From the NCBI GenBank assembly GCA_027076405.1, contig JALTJN010000388.1, positions 1 through 14,641 on the forward strand: DNA of 14,641 nt, given 5' to 3'. Below, one piece after another: positions 1 through 6,802 of the stretch. Both the position numbers and the translations under genes were made by a program. Numbering within the stretch: position 1 is the first letter of the stretch; each line of letters starts with the position of its first letter. Under the pieces are notes generated by a model. The model searched no databases, had not been told where the DNA came from, and worked only from the letters and a program-made list of their open reading frames with translations. Source of the stretch: Chromatiales bacterium. GTDB taxonomy: Bacteria; Pseudomonadota; Gammaproteobacteria; UBA6429.

Positions 1-1459
1 CTTCCACTAGTTTTAATGCAGGGGGTGTTTTAAGAGGCGATGGCATAGGCGCATCTAATAAACGGCTCAGGCAATTAATAATATGCTGCTTAGAGACCTT
101 GCCACTGACCAGTGCTTCTTTAACGGCCTGTTCAACTTTTTGTTCATCGTGCTGTAATACCAGCGCAAGAATATCTACCATCTCTCGATCACCACCAGGG
201 TGTTTGAGTAATTGTTTCTGACACTGCTTAAAGCACAGGGGGAGCTCTAGAAAAGGGGCGCCATTACGAAGTGCGCCCGGTTTGCGTTGAATAACCGATA
301 AGTAATGCCGCCAGTCATAAATCGTTTTACCGATGCTATTATGATCACGGGTAAACACACGTGTGTGCTGCGCTACCACATTCCCTTCGGCAACAAAAAC
401 GAGTTTGTCAGCGTAAACCTGTAAACTAATAGGACGATTAGCAAAACGGGCGGGGACACTGTAGCGGTTGCTCTCAAAGGTAACGAGACACGTTGATGAC
501 ACACGTTTACTGTGCTCAATAAAACCATCAAACAGTGCAGGCACAGACATGAGTTGTGATTGTTCCTCCTCCCAAACATCAGCGACCGTTCTATTTTTAA
601 ACTCAGGATGTTTAGTCTCTTGCCAGAGTGATTTACAGCGCGCTTCTAGCCAGCTATTTAAATCAGTAAGATCTTTAAACTTCGGTGCCGTATGCCAGAT
701 GCGGTGACGTGCATCGCGCACATTCTTTTCAACCTGGCCTTTTTCCCAGCCTGCGGCTGGGTTACAAAACTCGGCTTCAAACATAAAGTGACTGACCATG
801 ACCTGGAAACGGGCATTAACCGTGCGTAGTTTTCCACGCCCGACACGATCAACTGCGGTCTTCATGTTGTCGTAAATACCGCGCTCAGGTACACCGCCTA
901 ACGCAGTAAACGCATGATTGTGAGCATCAAACAACATCTCATGCGTCTGATGAATATAAGCCCGTAGAAAGAATGCACGGCTGTGGCTTAATTTGAAATG
1001 GGCAACTTGCAGCTTGGTGTTTTTGCCATTAATGTCTGCCCAGTCTTCACTCCAGTCAAATTGAAACGCTTCACCCGGTGCAAACGACAGCGGTACAAAC
1101 GTACCACTGCCTGCCACACGGGACGCTTCATTTTGTTGAATGCGCCAGTCTCGTGCAAAGGAGGCCACCCGATCATAAGAGCCGGTATAACCCAGTTGCA
1201 CCAGATTATAAAAAAGCTGTTTAACTGATTGGCGCTGTTTGCGTTTACGCCTGGACTCACGATTTAACCAGTTAGTTAACGTTTTGGAATACTCATCGAG
1301 TTTACTCGGACCTTTACGCTTCGGATATTGAGGATCAACCACGCCATTGGCGAGATACTTACGAACCGTATTGCGAGACAACCCAGTTCTTCTGGCAATG
1401 GCCCGGATGGATATGCCATCACGGTGATGCCAGCGTCGAATTACACTTAATAATGCCAC
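1..1459 (-). CDS. istA: IS21-family transposase IstA (runs off the left edge)
   Basis: DDE transposase of the IS21 family, which moves the element together with the IstB AAA+ helper. I read the frame open from 1459 to base 1 (486 codons, no stop), so the gene appears intact and is cut only by the window edge. The N-terminus carries the family HTH (around residues 13-38, IAIARRTGLSRNTVRKYL-like). The catalytic core is visible as D135 (FQFDWSED), D197 (GIYDNM) and the acidic residue of WEKGQVE (about 239-244). I chose the GTG at 1459 because an AGGAG box lies 8 nt upstream and the product then starts MALLSVIRRW, typical of the family. An in-frame GTG 9 nt further up sits on the Shine-Dalgarno itself and is unlikely. 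Confidence 0.92.
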   Translation of the reverse strand, partial: MALLSVIRRWHHRDGISIRAIARRTGLSRNTVRKYLANGVVDPQYPKRKGPSKLDEYSKTLTNWLNRESRRKRKQRQSVKQLFYNLVQLGYTGSYDRVASFARDWRIQQNEASRVAGSGTFVPLSFAPGEAFQFDWSEDWADINGKNTKLQVAHFKLSHSRAFFLRAYIHQTHEMLFDAHNHAFTALGGVPERGIYDNMKTAVDRVGRGKLRTVNARFQVMVSHFMFEAEFCNPAAGWEKGQVEKNVRDARHRIWHTAPKFKDLTDLNSWLEARCKSLWQETKHPEFKNRTVADVWEEEQSQLMSVPALFDGFIEHSKRVSSTCLVTFESNRYSVPARFANRPISLQVYADKLVFVAEGNVVAQHTRVFTRDHNSIGKTIYDWRHYLSVIQRKPGALRNGAPFLELPLCFKQCQKQLLKHPGGDREMVDILALVLQHDEQKVEQAVKEALVSGKVSKQHIINCLSRLLDAPMPSPLKTPPALKLVE

Positions 1460-1565
1460 GTCTATCACTCCTGTTATCTCCTGCTGTATGTTCAGCAGAA
1501 GAGGATTACACGTGGGTCAATTTTCGGTGCAAATAGTTGGGGTTAGTGGGTCAATTTTGGGTGCA
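1..1565 (-). mobile_element. IS21-family insertion sequence, left end (partial)
   Basis: This is the istA-bearing end of an IS21-type element. The transposase reads away from the end at 1565, which begins 5'-TGCACCC on the minus strand, so it has the TG start expected of IS21 ends. Two 21-bp direct repeats lie just inside this end, as is usual for IS21. The istB gene and the other end should lie left of base 1, outside the window. I could not check a target duplication because the far end is missing. Confidence 0.85.
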
Positions 1566-1566
1566 A
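1512..1566. repeat. IS21 end: two 21-bp direct repeats
   Basis: GTGGGTCAATTTTCGGTGCAA is at 1512-1532 and the same sequence with one change (C to G at the 14th base) is at 1546-1566. They are in direct orientation, spaced 34 bp start to start. Multiple terminal repeats are the transposase binding sites of IS21 elements. The outer copy fixes the element end at about 1565. The repeats lie between istA and the flanking DNA. Confidence 0.85.
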
Positions 1567-1647
1567 TCTAACAGTCTTTATCTTTATGAACGGCAATGCT
1601 TCTGGAAAATACGACTCATTATATAACGTCAACTAGCCATTTAAATA

Positions 1648-1971
1648 TTAATTACCCACCTGGGTCTTCAGGTAATCGATTGCAGCGCTATGTGGCATGG
1701 TTATATCGTTATTTCGTAAAAAACTATTAAACTCCTGGTCTATTTCAATAATCTGAAAGCTCCTATGCTCATAATAGTTAGCGATGACTCTTAAGAGATA
1801 AGGAAAGCTATCGTCAAGTAGGTAGATTTCTTCGATTTGACAATGAGATCCCCACTTTCCTGACTGAGCTTCTTTAATGGCTCTATTCAAACTCATGTTT
1901 GCGGATACACTCGCTGAGTTATTCGAGTCGCGAACAATGCATTGTCGATAATGAGTTTCGATATGGTTCAT
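1648..1971 (-). CDS. hypothetical protein, 107 aa
   Basis: I do not recognise this gene. It encodes a small soluble protein with no signal peptide or membrane segment. The start is supported by AGGAAC about 5 nt upstream of the ATG. The middle (residues 45-80) alternates hydrophobic and acidic residues (IEEIYLLDDSFPYLLRVIANYYEH), suggesting an alpha/beta fold. The gene sits alone between the IS21 end and the 318-aa gene, in the same direction as its neighbours. There is a 182-bp AT-rich gap upstream. It could be a small cytoplasmic protein from an older island whose other parts were lost when IS21 inserted nearby. The call of a real gene rests on the ribosome binding site and ordinary composition only. 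Confidence 0.55.
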   Translation of the reverse strand: MNHIETHYRQCIVRDSNNSASVSANMSLNRAIKEAQSGKWGSHCQIEEIYLLDDSFPYLLRVIANYYEHRSFQIIEIDQEFNSFLRNNDITMPHSAAIDYLKTQVGN

Positions 1972-2133
1972 GATGTTCCTAACGCCTAAAATGTTTTTCT
2001 GGCATGGTGGGTTTTTTACTCTGCAATACGCACATTAATGTACTCTCTGAAATATTTATAAGATTTGCATATTTAAATTTCATCATGCCTGTGTTTTTTC
2101 AAAATATTTGCTGATTAAGATAGGCTTAATTTT

Positions 2134-2160
2134 CAGTTAAATTATTCCATGATTTAACTG
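2134..2160 (-). terminator. stem-loop at the end of the 318-aa gene
   Basis: A perfect 9-bp stem, CAGTTAAAT / ATTTAACTG, with a 9-nt loop overlaps the stop codon of the 318-aa gene on the minus strand. The stem is AT-rich and no clean T run follows, so it is a weak intrinsic terminator at best. It may instead protect the 3' end of the mRNA. Confidence 0.4.
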
Positions 2161-3110
2161 TTTATAATGTCTTTATACTGAGCATCTAAAAAGTCTTTTA
2201 TTTTTTCTTTCTCAACATTGATTTTTTTATAAAGCAATTCGTTATCCTGAATTATTTTTGTTCGACAATCTTTCATAAACGTTTTAAAGCGTATTTTTTT
2301 GAGTACATTTTTGTCTGTAAAAACAAAGTAATGCAATGGGTAACCCGGAGTGCTTTTATTAATAATATAAACGCCATTTTGATTTTCACGATCACCTGTA
2401 TCTGATATCTCATGCCGCGTCTTATCTAAGTAACTGCGAGCCCGTTTTTCAAGCTCATCAAGTACAGATTCCTTTCCGTTAGCATTTGTTTTTAAGTCTA
2501 GTATGTAGTATTCGCCATCTTTTTTTCCATCATTCTCACCTCTAACTATTTCATGGGGAACCAGCTGCTTGATATAATGTTGGCTAAACTCATCCACCTC
2601 ACGGGCGATATAAATTCCCACCATATTCAGTGCGGCGTAGGTAAAGTGCTCGTCTATTAATAAACGCGTCCAACAAAAGTCCAATGTGCCTTGGTACGGT
2701 CTTTCTGGACTATCTTCGCCGTATGTAATCAGTCCTGCCTGAAACTTATAATCATCATAGTCATAATCATAAAGGGTTTCAAAATGAGTAATATCAACGT
2801 CATTGGCAAAATTTTCATTTAGAAAAAACAGGTCTTCTCCTATACCAACTAAGGGCATCAGTAGAGTGTTGAGTTTTGTTATCTCCTCATTTGTTTGATC
2901 GAAAAAAAGTTGTTCCAGCTCGATGGGTGATGATATTTTTACGCCATACAATTTTTCTTCAAGATATATGATGACGGCATCCATTTCATCCATTGGCATT
3001 GTCAGCCGATATTTCAGTTGTTCTTTTTCAGTCATTGAAAAATACAACGGGCAGACTTTCATCAGTGCGCGTGTCAGTAGTGGTGACATGTTGTTCGTTG
3101 TCTTATTCAT
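2154..3110 (-). CDS. hypothetical protein, 318 aa (possible (D/E)xK nuclease-like core)
   Basis: I do not recognise this protein. It appears soluble and acidic in its first half, with a DYDYDDYKF stretch near residue 116, and basic toward the C-terminus. Residues 199-208 (GEYYILDLKT) form a hydrophobic strand ending in D205-L-K207. This resembles the (D/E)xK half of a PD-(D/E)xK nuclease core, but I cannot place the partner acidic residue with confidence, so this is only a hint. The C-terminal 60 residues are lysine-rich and probably helical. The ATG at 3110 has no good Shine-Dalgarno, and ATG codons at residues 8 and 17 are alternatives without better sites. A structured RNA with promoter and terminator lies immediately upstream on the same strand, so the RNA may be a leader for this gene. 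Confidence 0.6.
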   Translation of the reverse strand: MNKTTNNMSPLLTRALMKVCPLYFSMTEKEQLKYRLTMPMDEMDAVIIYLEEKLYGVKISSPIELEQLFFDQTNEEITKLNTLLMPLVGIGEDLFFLNENFANDVDITHFETLYDYDYDDYKFQAGLITYGEDSPERPYQGTLDFCWTRLLIDEHFTYAALNMVGIYIAREVDEFSQHYIKQLVPHEIVRGENDGKKDGEYYILDLKTNANGKESVLDELEKRARSYLDKTRHEISDTGDRENQNGVYIINKSTPGYPLHYFVFTDKNVLKKIRFKTFMKDCRTKIIQDNELLYKKINVEKEKIKDFLDAQYKDIINS

Positions 3111-3191
3111 ATTGGCTGTTTTATAAAAGTTTGAGACAGGTGCGGTGTAGATGCGATGCGTGTATTGAACGAAGGAGTGACTTTTTCTTGC

Positions 3192-3221
3192 GCAAAGAAA
3201 AAGCCTCCCGATAGGAGGCTT
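3192..3221 (-). terminator. intrinsic terminator ending the small RNA
   Basis: A perfect 8-bp stem, AAGCCTCC / GGAGGCTT, with loop TATCG is followed on the minus strand by TTTCTTT. It is a strong rho-independent terminator placed about 80 nt before the start of the 318-aa gene. The plus strand has only a poor T tail. Confidence 0.85.
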
Positions 3222-3318
3222 TAGAATAATTCGGGGACTCTTGGTTATGCCAGTTCGCCTGGAACCCTGTTCGGGCGGTAAGTGAACACCGCTTGCGCAG
3301 CCCCGTGTATATCCACTT
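3192..3318 (-). ncRNA. structured small RNA or attenuator leader, unknown family
   Basis: About 125 nt lie between a good sigma-70 promoter and an intrinsic terminator, with no convincing ORF. Three helices can be drawn. P1 pairs 3301-3305 with 3232-3236 (CGGGG/CCCCG, extended by CT/AG past one bulged base). P2 is GCGGT/ACCGC (3288-3292 with 3275-3279). P3 is GGTT-CCAG/CTGG-AACC (3243-3266) with a 3-nt bulge. The 5' end (AAGTGG, near 3312-3317) is complementary to TCACTT in the P2 loop, giving a possible pseudoknot that includes one G-U pair. The RNA could be a free sRNA or a regulatory leader for the 318-aa gene. It does not match 6S, tmRNA or RNase P as I know them, and I cannot name a family. 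Confidence 0.6.
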
Positions 3319-3324
3319 GTGGTT

Positions 3325-3353
3325 ATTATAATCCTCAGTGTTTGTAAAGTCGA
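3325..3353 (-). promoter_or_regulatory. sigma-70 promoter of the small RNA
   Basis: A perfect -10 TATAAT (3325-3330) lies 17 bp from a -35 TCGACT (3348-3353, four of six matches). Both sit just past the stop codon of the metallophosphoesterase. Transcription would start near 3318 and read into the structured RNA. Confidence 0.65.
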
Positions 3354-3359
3354 TGCAGC

Positions 3360-4787
3360 TCATGACTTTTTTGTTTTTCCATGGGCTTTGAGTGATCCTA
3401 ATATCCATGTCATTAAATGCTTCCTTACGCTTTTCATCCCCTTAAGTGAGTCGTCATAAAATGATTTTGGTGAGTGCGTTGCGGATTTAACCTTACTCAT
3501 TGCGGGACTGTATCCATCGTTAACGTACACGGTTTTATTCGGGATATGTTGGGCTAAATCGATTTGGCTCGGTTCTATGACTTTGTCATCTGGGGAATAG
3601 CTTTTTTTGGGGTTCAGGTTTGATAATACGGGCAGGAGGATTTGTCGGGTAACCTGGTTAAACTCGTTGGCCAGCTCGGCCATGCGCCTGGAGGCGAGAT
3701 CCGCCATGATGAGATCTTTGTTGTGGGCATAAGGTTTTAGGTCTATTGCCTCCTGATAGATTGCATCCCACTGTGTGGCGGTTGTTTCGCATTTAGGCCA
3801 GATGGCAGGCCAGACACCATCGTCTAAATCAATGATGCCATTCGGGTTAAAGTGTTCCAGGTTTCCATCGGTTGGTGCCGGTAGTTTGGTCTCGCCACCA
3901 AACATCTGAATTTCATCTTGTTTGAAGATTTTATCGCCATAGGGATAACCTCGGGGATTAGCCGTGACACGCACTCCTTTTACGGCATAATCCTGAACAC
4001 GATGCGTGTGGCCGTGTATCCACAGATTTATATCATTATGGTATTTTTGTATTAACTCACTCAGGTCAGATGCATATCCCGCAACCCGAAATAAATCCAA
4101 CCGGTCATACCGGTCTGGATACCAGTTTTCTTCGTTTAAGGCGAAATGCGTGTTAACCAGAGACTGTATCGAATCATATAACGGGGCATGATGAGTGACG
4201 ATAACGGTTTTTCCATCATGGGGCTGATCCAGTGTTTTCTTTAACCAGCGTATAGCTTGTTTGTGCTTATGGTAGGCCGTGTGGGGAATAAATCGTTCAC
4301 GGCATCTCTTGGGCAGCAAGCATTGATCATGTAGCCATTTTTCACCTGCTTTCTTACCGGCTTTGGTTGACCACCATTGTTTTGCAAAGATGTAGCGGTA
4401 ATCATTGATACGCATCTGCGCCGCTTCCATTAGACCGGGGTGTCCTTTTCCATAGTTGGTCCACAGGGTGGTTCCCAGAAATCGGACGCCCTCAATGACC
4501 ACGGAGTTGTTTTCTAAGTAATGAATGCCATAGGCTTTGGCGACCTTTTTCAGATCACGGTTCAGGTCATCAATATCAAAGCTGTAGTATTCATGGTTAC
4601 CGGCGACATAGATGACAGGCTTATTTAGACGCTCCATCTGTTTGGCGGCCCAGATAATGCCGTAATAGCCGCTATGGATATCACCAGCGAGTACGATGAC
4701 ATCGGCATCAGTGGGTTCTATGTCGGGGATGTCGAATTTGTCCCCGAGGTGTTCCCAGTGCGTATCACTTAGAAGCTGTATTTTCAT
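3360..4787 (-). CDS. calcineurin-like metallophosphoesterase, 475 aa
   Basis: Cytoplasmic phosphoesterase of the calcineurin-like (MPP) superfamily, which uses two metal ions to hydrolyse phosphodiesters or phosphomonoesters. All blocks are present: D8-x-H10 (LSDTH), G35-D36-I-H, G63-N64-H65-E, the VTHHAP segment (H199, H200) and H258-G-H260-T-H262. The catalytic domain ends near residue 290. The remaining 180 or so residues form an extension without motifs I recognise, so the substrate cannot be read from the sequence. The ATG at 4787 places the first metal ligand at residue 8, normal for the family. The gene has its own promoter overlapping a palindrome, and it is followed within 45 bp by the small-RNA promoter. 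A housekeeping enzyme is less likely than an accessory one, given the surroundings. Confidence 0.85.
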   Translation of the reverse strand: MKIQLLSDTHWEHLGDKFDIPDIEPTDADVIVLAGDIHSGYYGIIWAAKQMERLNKPVIYVAGNHEYYSFDIDDLNRDLKKVAKAYGIHYLENNSVVIEGVRFLGTTLWTNYGKGHPGLMEAAQMRINDYRYIFAKQWWSTKAGKKAGEKWLHDQCLLPKRCRERFIPHTAYHKHKQAIRWLKKTLDQPHDGKTVIVTHHAPLYDSIQSLVNTHFALNEENWYPDRYDRLDLFRVAGYASDLSELIQKYHNDINLWIHGHTHRVQDYAVKGVRVTANPRGYPYGDKIFKQDEIQMFGGETKLPAPTDGNLEHFNPNGIIDLDDGVWPAIWPKCETTATQWDAIYQEAIDLKPYAHNKDLIMADLASRRMAELANEFNQVTRQILLPVLSNLNPKKSYSPDDKVIEPSQIDLAQHIPNKTVYVNDGYSPAMSKVKSATHSPKSFYDDSLKGMKSVRKHLMTWILGSLKAHGKTKKS

Positions 4788-4799
4788 GATCAGTCCAAG

Positions 4800-4831
4800 G
4801 TGTAATATATATTACACTTTTAGGGGTTCAA
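4800..4831 (-). promoter_or_regulatory. promoter with 18-bp palindromic operator, metallophosphoesterase gene
   Basis: GTGTAATATATATTACAC (4800-4817) is a perfect palindrome 13 bp before the metallophosphoesterase start. A -10 TATATT (4804-4809) lies within it, 16 bp from a -35 TTGAAC (4826-4831). A dimeric regulator bound to the palindrome would block this promoter. No regulator for this sequence is identifiable in the window. Confidence 0.5.
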
Positions 4832-4836
4832 AACGC

Positions 4837-4867
4837 ACAAAAGCAGCCGGTTGCTGGCTGCTTTTGT
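4837..4867 (-). terminator. intrinsic terminator after the membrane-protein gene
   Basis: A perfect 12-bp stem, ACAAAAGCAGCC / GGCTGCTTTTGT, has a 7-nt loop (4849-4855). It lies 30 bp past the stop of the 223-aa gene and is followed by GCGTTTTG on the minus strand. It separates that gene from the metallophosphoesterase transcript. Confidence 0.8.
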
Positions 4868-4896
4868 CTGGGTGTAGCTTGTTGTTGGGATCTAGG

Positions 4897-5568
4897 TCAT
4901 GCGGGATAAGCTCTGGGTTCGTCTGGTTGTTCCAGCTCACCGTCGATGAATTTTTTAATAACCAACATCCATTTATCCGCTTCTTCATAGGGCATGGGGG
5001 CAAAGACTTTGGGGTTGTCTATGTCATCTAGGTCGAAATAGAGCCCTGTCTTAAGTGAGGCGGCCTGTTGGTTGCGGTTATTTGCCTGGGCAATAGTAGA
5101 TTGCTCTTCCAGTGTCGCTCTGCCAATCGATTCAAGCGTACTGTGTCCCGGTGAGTGAGCGCTGTAGCTCAGTACCTGTGATGGACTGAATATGCTGTTT
5201 TTACTGGCTTTATACAGATTTGAGTTATCGATTACGGCAATTTTGTTTTCTTTCAAATCCAGCCCGATACTGCCGATAGAGCAAGCATTGTAGTAGTCCG
5301 CCTGATTGAGCTCTTTTTTGACTACATCCACAAACCTGAGAATGGATTCATTGGTTTTTTTGGCCTGTCGTTTTGCAAGCTGATGGCTGAGAAAAACAGG
5401 TGTTATCACCGCAAGAGTACCTGCAACAAAGATAAACGCGGTGAAGTCACCGAGCTGCCAGCCTATCAATACAGAGGGTATGAGGCTCAGCAGCACAAAG
5501 ACCGGAGTGAATATCATAAAGTTCCGAGTTCGAAATGAGGCGATTTGAGTTTTGCCCATTAATTCCAT
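4897..5568 (-). CDS. hypothetical membrane protein, 223 aa, two TM segments
   Basis: I cannot assign a function. Two hydrophobic segments (about residues 17-37 and 42-62) form a helical hairpin near the N-terminus. A soluble domain of about 150 residues follows. Basic residues after the second segment (AKRQAKK) suggest that this domain lies in the cytoplasm. The soluble part (SIGLDLKENKIAVIDNS, YKASKNSIFSPSQVLSY) looks like a small beta-rich domain of the kind found in membrane-anchored DUF4755-type proteins, though I make that comparison from memory with low confidence. The start is chosen for GGAG 6 nt before the ATG. An ATG four codons later is an alternative. The gene is divergent from the XRE repressor gene and has its own terminator. 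Confidence 0.65.
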   Translation of the reverse strand: MELMGKTQIASFRTRNFMIFTPVFVLLSLIPSVLIGWQLGDFTAFIFVAGTLAVITPVFLSHQLAKRQAKKTNESILRFVDVVKKELNQADYYNACSIGSIGLDLKENKIAVIDNSNLYKASKNSIFSPSQVLSYSAHSPGHSTLESIGRATLEEQSTIAQANNRNQQAASLKTGLYFDLDDIDNPKVFAPMPYEEADKWMLVIKKFIDGELEQPDEPRAYPA

Positions 5569-5692
5569 TTTTAGCTCCGTGGTAAACCTACATTTCTCAT
5601 TAATTTAAATTACTTGCAAAGATTTGGAGCCTTATTGAAATAAGCCCAAAATAGCCTTTCATGACAGAAAACCAGTGAAAAACTAAAAATAT

Positions 5693-5760
5693 CTTAGTAT
5701 TTTGCCAAATACTAAGTATTCCTTAGTACATAGTCAAGCCAAAACTAAGAACATCTTAGC
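5693..5760. promoter_or_regulatory. operator cluster upstream of the XRE repressor gene
   Basis: Three overlapping or adjacent palindromes are built from ACTAAG and CTTAGT. The first has 10-bp perfect arms, CTTAGTATTT and AAATACTAAG (5693-5702 and 5707-5716). The second is ACTAAG-TATTC-CTTAGT (5711-5727). The third is ACTAAG-AACAT-CTTAGC (5744-5760, one arm mismatch). They lie 27-94 bp before the repressor ATG, between it and the divergent membrane-protein gene. The same half-site spacing recurs at 6579-6595, which argues for binding by the adjacent XRE protein. Confidence 0.75.
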
Positions 5761-5786
5761 CATGTATTTGTACTTAAAGCCCAGAC

Positions 5787-6092
5787 ATGACTAAGCAACC
5801 ACCTATTAGTAAACGACTTAAAGAATTACGATTGGAAGCAGGGTTGACTCAAGAAAAACTTGGCATACTTGCAGGCATTGATGAACACTCTTCAAGTGCA
5901 CGGGTGAATCAGTATGAAAAAGCTAAACATGTACCTGACTATGACACTATTCAGCGTTTTGCTAAAATATTTAAAGTTCCGTCCTGTTACTTTTATGCAG
6001 AAGATGACTCTCTGGCTTTAATGATACGCCTGCTTGGTAAACGGCCCACACAGGAGCAAGTCAAATTAATCAAGAAATTAACTCATTCTTAG
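5787..6092 (+). CDS. XRE-family transcriptional regulator, 101 aa
   Basis: Small DNA-binding repressor of the Cro/C1 (XRE) type. The HTH domain covers about residues 8-65: KRLKELRLEAGLTQEKLG gives helices 1 and 2, then a recognition region with a small insertion (DEHSSSARVNQYEKAKHVPD), then DTIQRFAKIFKVP. The tail after residue 75 is short and could mediate dimer contacts. No peptidase or ligand domain is present. The ATG has only a weak Shine-Dalgarno. Palindromes matching one consensus lie in front of this gene and in front of the convergent 148-aa gene. This suggests autoregulation and control of that gene. Its 3' end overlaps the convergent gene by 4 bp. Confidence 0.88.
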   Translation: MTKQPPISKRLKELRLEAGLTQEKLGILAGIDEHSSSARVNQYEKAKHVPDYDTIQRFAKIFKVPSCYFYAEDDSLALMIRLLGKRPTQEQVKLIKKLTHS

Positions 6093-6535
6093 TGCTTTAG
6101 CGCAGTTTTAAATGATAATACTGGATTGATTAAATCAGCCTCGTTAGTGTCAAAACTTGAATCAATATACCGATTACCAGACTGAAGAATATATATAAAG
6201 GCTAATTGCTTTGTTCTTGACTTAGGCTCAATAGCTGTCCAAATTTCTTTTATAACATCCATCGCCCAACTATTCTTACCGTTTAAATATGCAGGTGAAA
6301 CCAAATTAACTTCATTAATGTTTACGTCTTGAGATTGGCTCAAATCAACCAATTGCTCTATTTGTTGAAAAAGACTAATACAGGCCTTCTGACAATCACT
6401 TCGACGCTCATCAGTATAACTAACAAAGTACCAGGGCATGTGTAACTGAACATTGATTGTTGACCAAGCATGTTGGCCTGTCTTCCTGATTTGCTTTGGG
6501 ATTGAAATTTCTGCTACATCGAAGCTTTCGAACAT
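6089..6535 (-). CDS. hypothetical protein, 148 aa, likely XRE-controlled
   Basis: I do not recognise this protein. It appears soluble, with no signal or membrane segment. It contains aromatic-rich strands (HMPWYFVSYTDERRSD) and a helix with regularly placed leucines (ISLFQQIEQLVDL). I chose the ATG at 6535 because AAGGGA lies 7 nt upstream. An ATG 10 codons earlier (6565) extends the frame to 158 aa but lacks a ribosome binding site. The gene is convergent with the XRE gene, overlapping it by 4 bp. An ACTAAG-TAATT-CTTAGT palindrome sits 44 bp before the start. This two-gene layout (repressor plus small unknown protein sharing operators) resembles a self-contained accessory module, possibly toxin-antitoxin-like, but nothing in the sequence shows toxicity. 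Confidence 0.65.
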   Translation of the reverse strand: MFESFDVAEISIPKQIRKTGQHAWSTINVQLHMPWYFVSYTDERRSDCQKACISLFQQIEQLVDLSQSQDVNINEVNLVSPAYLNGKNSWAMDVIKEIWTAIEPKSRTKQLAFIYILQSGNRYIDSSFDTNEADLINPVLSFKTALKH

Positions 6536-6578
6536 TATTGATCCCTTATTAATATGAAGAAGCATTATCCAACGAAAT

Positions 6579-6595
6579 ACTAAGTAATTCTTAGT
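6579..6595. promoter_or_regulatory. XRE operator upstream of the 148-aa gene
   Basis: ACTAAGTAATTCTTAGT is a palindrome with 6-bp perfect arms and 5-bp spacer, the same form as the sites at 5711-5727 and 5744-5760. A GATAAT hexamer lies just downstream on the minus strand, so the site would overlap the promoter of the 148-aa gene. Confidence 0.7.
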
Positions 6596-6709
6596 TTTAG
6601 AGCAAGTTAAAAATGATAATTTTATTACTTCTAAAAAACTGTTAATTTACTTTGAACAACTGATATGTGACTGAATTAGACTTGTTTTTAACTTAACAAA
6701 AGACATAAA

Positions 6710-6744
6710 AAAACCCTCGTAACTCATTGATTACAAAGGGTTTT
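6710..6744 (-). terminator. intrinsic terminator of the tRNA-Ser gene
   Basis: AAAACCCT / AGGGTTTT (6710-6717 and 6737-6744), extended by GTAA/TTAC inside, is followed by a run of seven T on the minus strand. It begins 4 bp after the tRNA CCA end. In the insertion model this belongs to the host side of the junction. Confidence 0.85.
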
Positions 6745-6767
6745 ATTTGGCGGAGAGACAGGGATTC

Positions 6768-6781
6768 GAACCCTGGGTCGG
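6768..6781. other. attachment core, left junction
   Basis: GAACCCTGGGTCGG lies in the T arm and variable arm of the intron-bearing tRNA-Ser. The same 14 bp occurs at 14515-14528 in the truncated tRNA-Ser, in the same orientation. In the model, bases left of it (tRNA 3' end, terminator) are host and bases right of it are element. Confidence 0.7.
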
Positions 6782-6802
6782 TTTGACCCGACGCCGGTTT
6801 TC

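Noticed and set aside
373..1260. Short reading frames on both strands within the IS21 region
   Set aside because: They are out-of-frame shadows of istA, whose frame is continuous from 1459 to the window edge.
2025..2034. AATACGCACA here as a possible left end of the GMT element
   Set aside because: Only 10 bp match the right-end repeats, with no tRNA-Ser 3' fragment nearby. The 14-bp core at 6768 inside a tRNA is a better boundary.
3192..3318. Small RNA as 6S RNA, a retron ncRNA, a type III antitoxin or an IscB-type guide RNA
   Set aside because: There is no match to 6S core features as I know them, no reverse transcriptase, no tandem repeats, and no IscB/TnpB-like ORF in the window. A phage C4-type antisense RNA was considered but I could not confirm its consensus.
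3121..3408. 95-aa minus-strand reading frame across the small RNA
   Set aside because: It overlaps the end of the metallophosphoesterase gene, the promoter, all RNA helices and the terminator, and lacks a ribosome binding site and protein-like composition.
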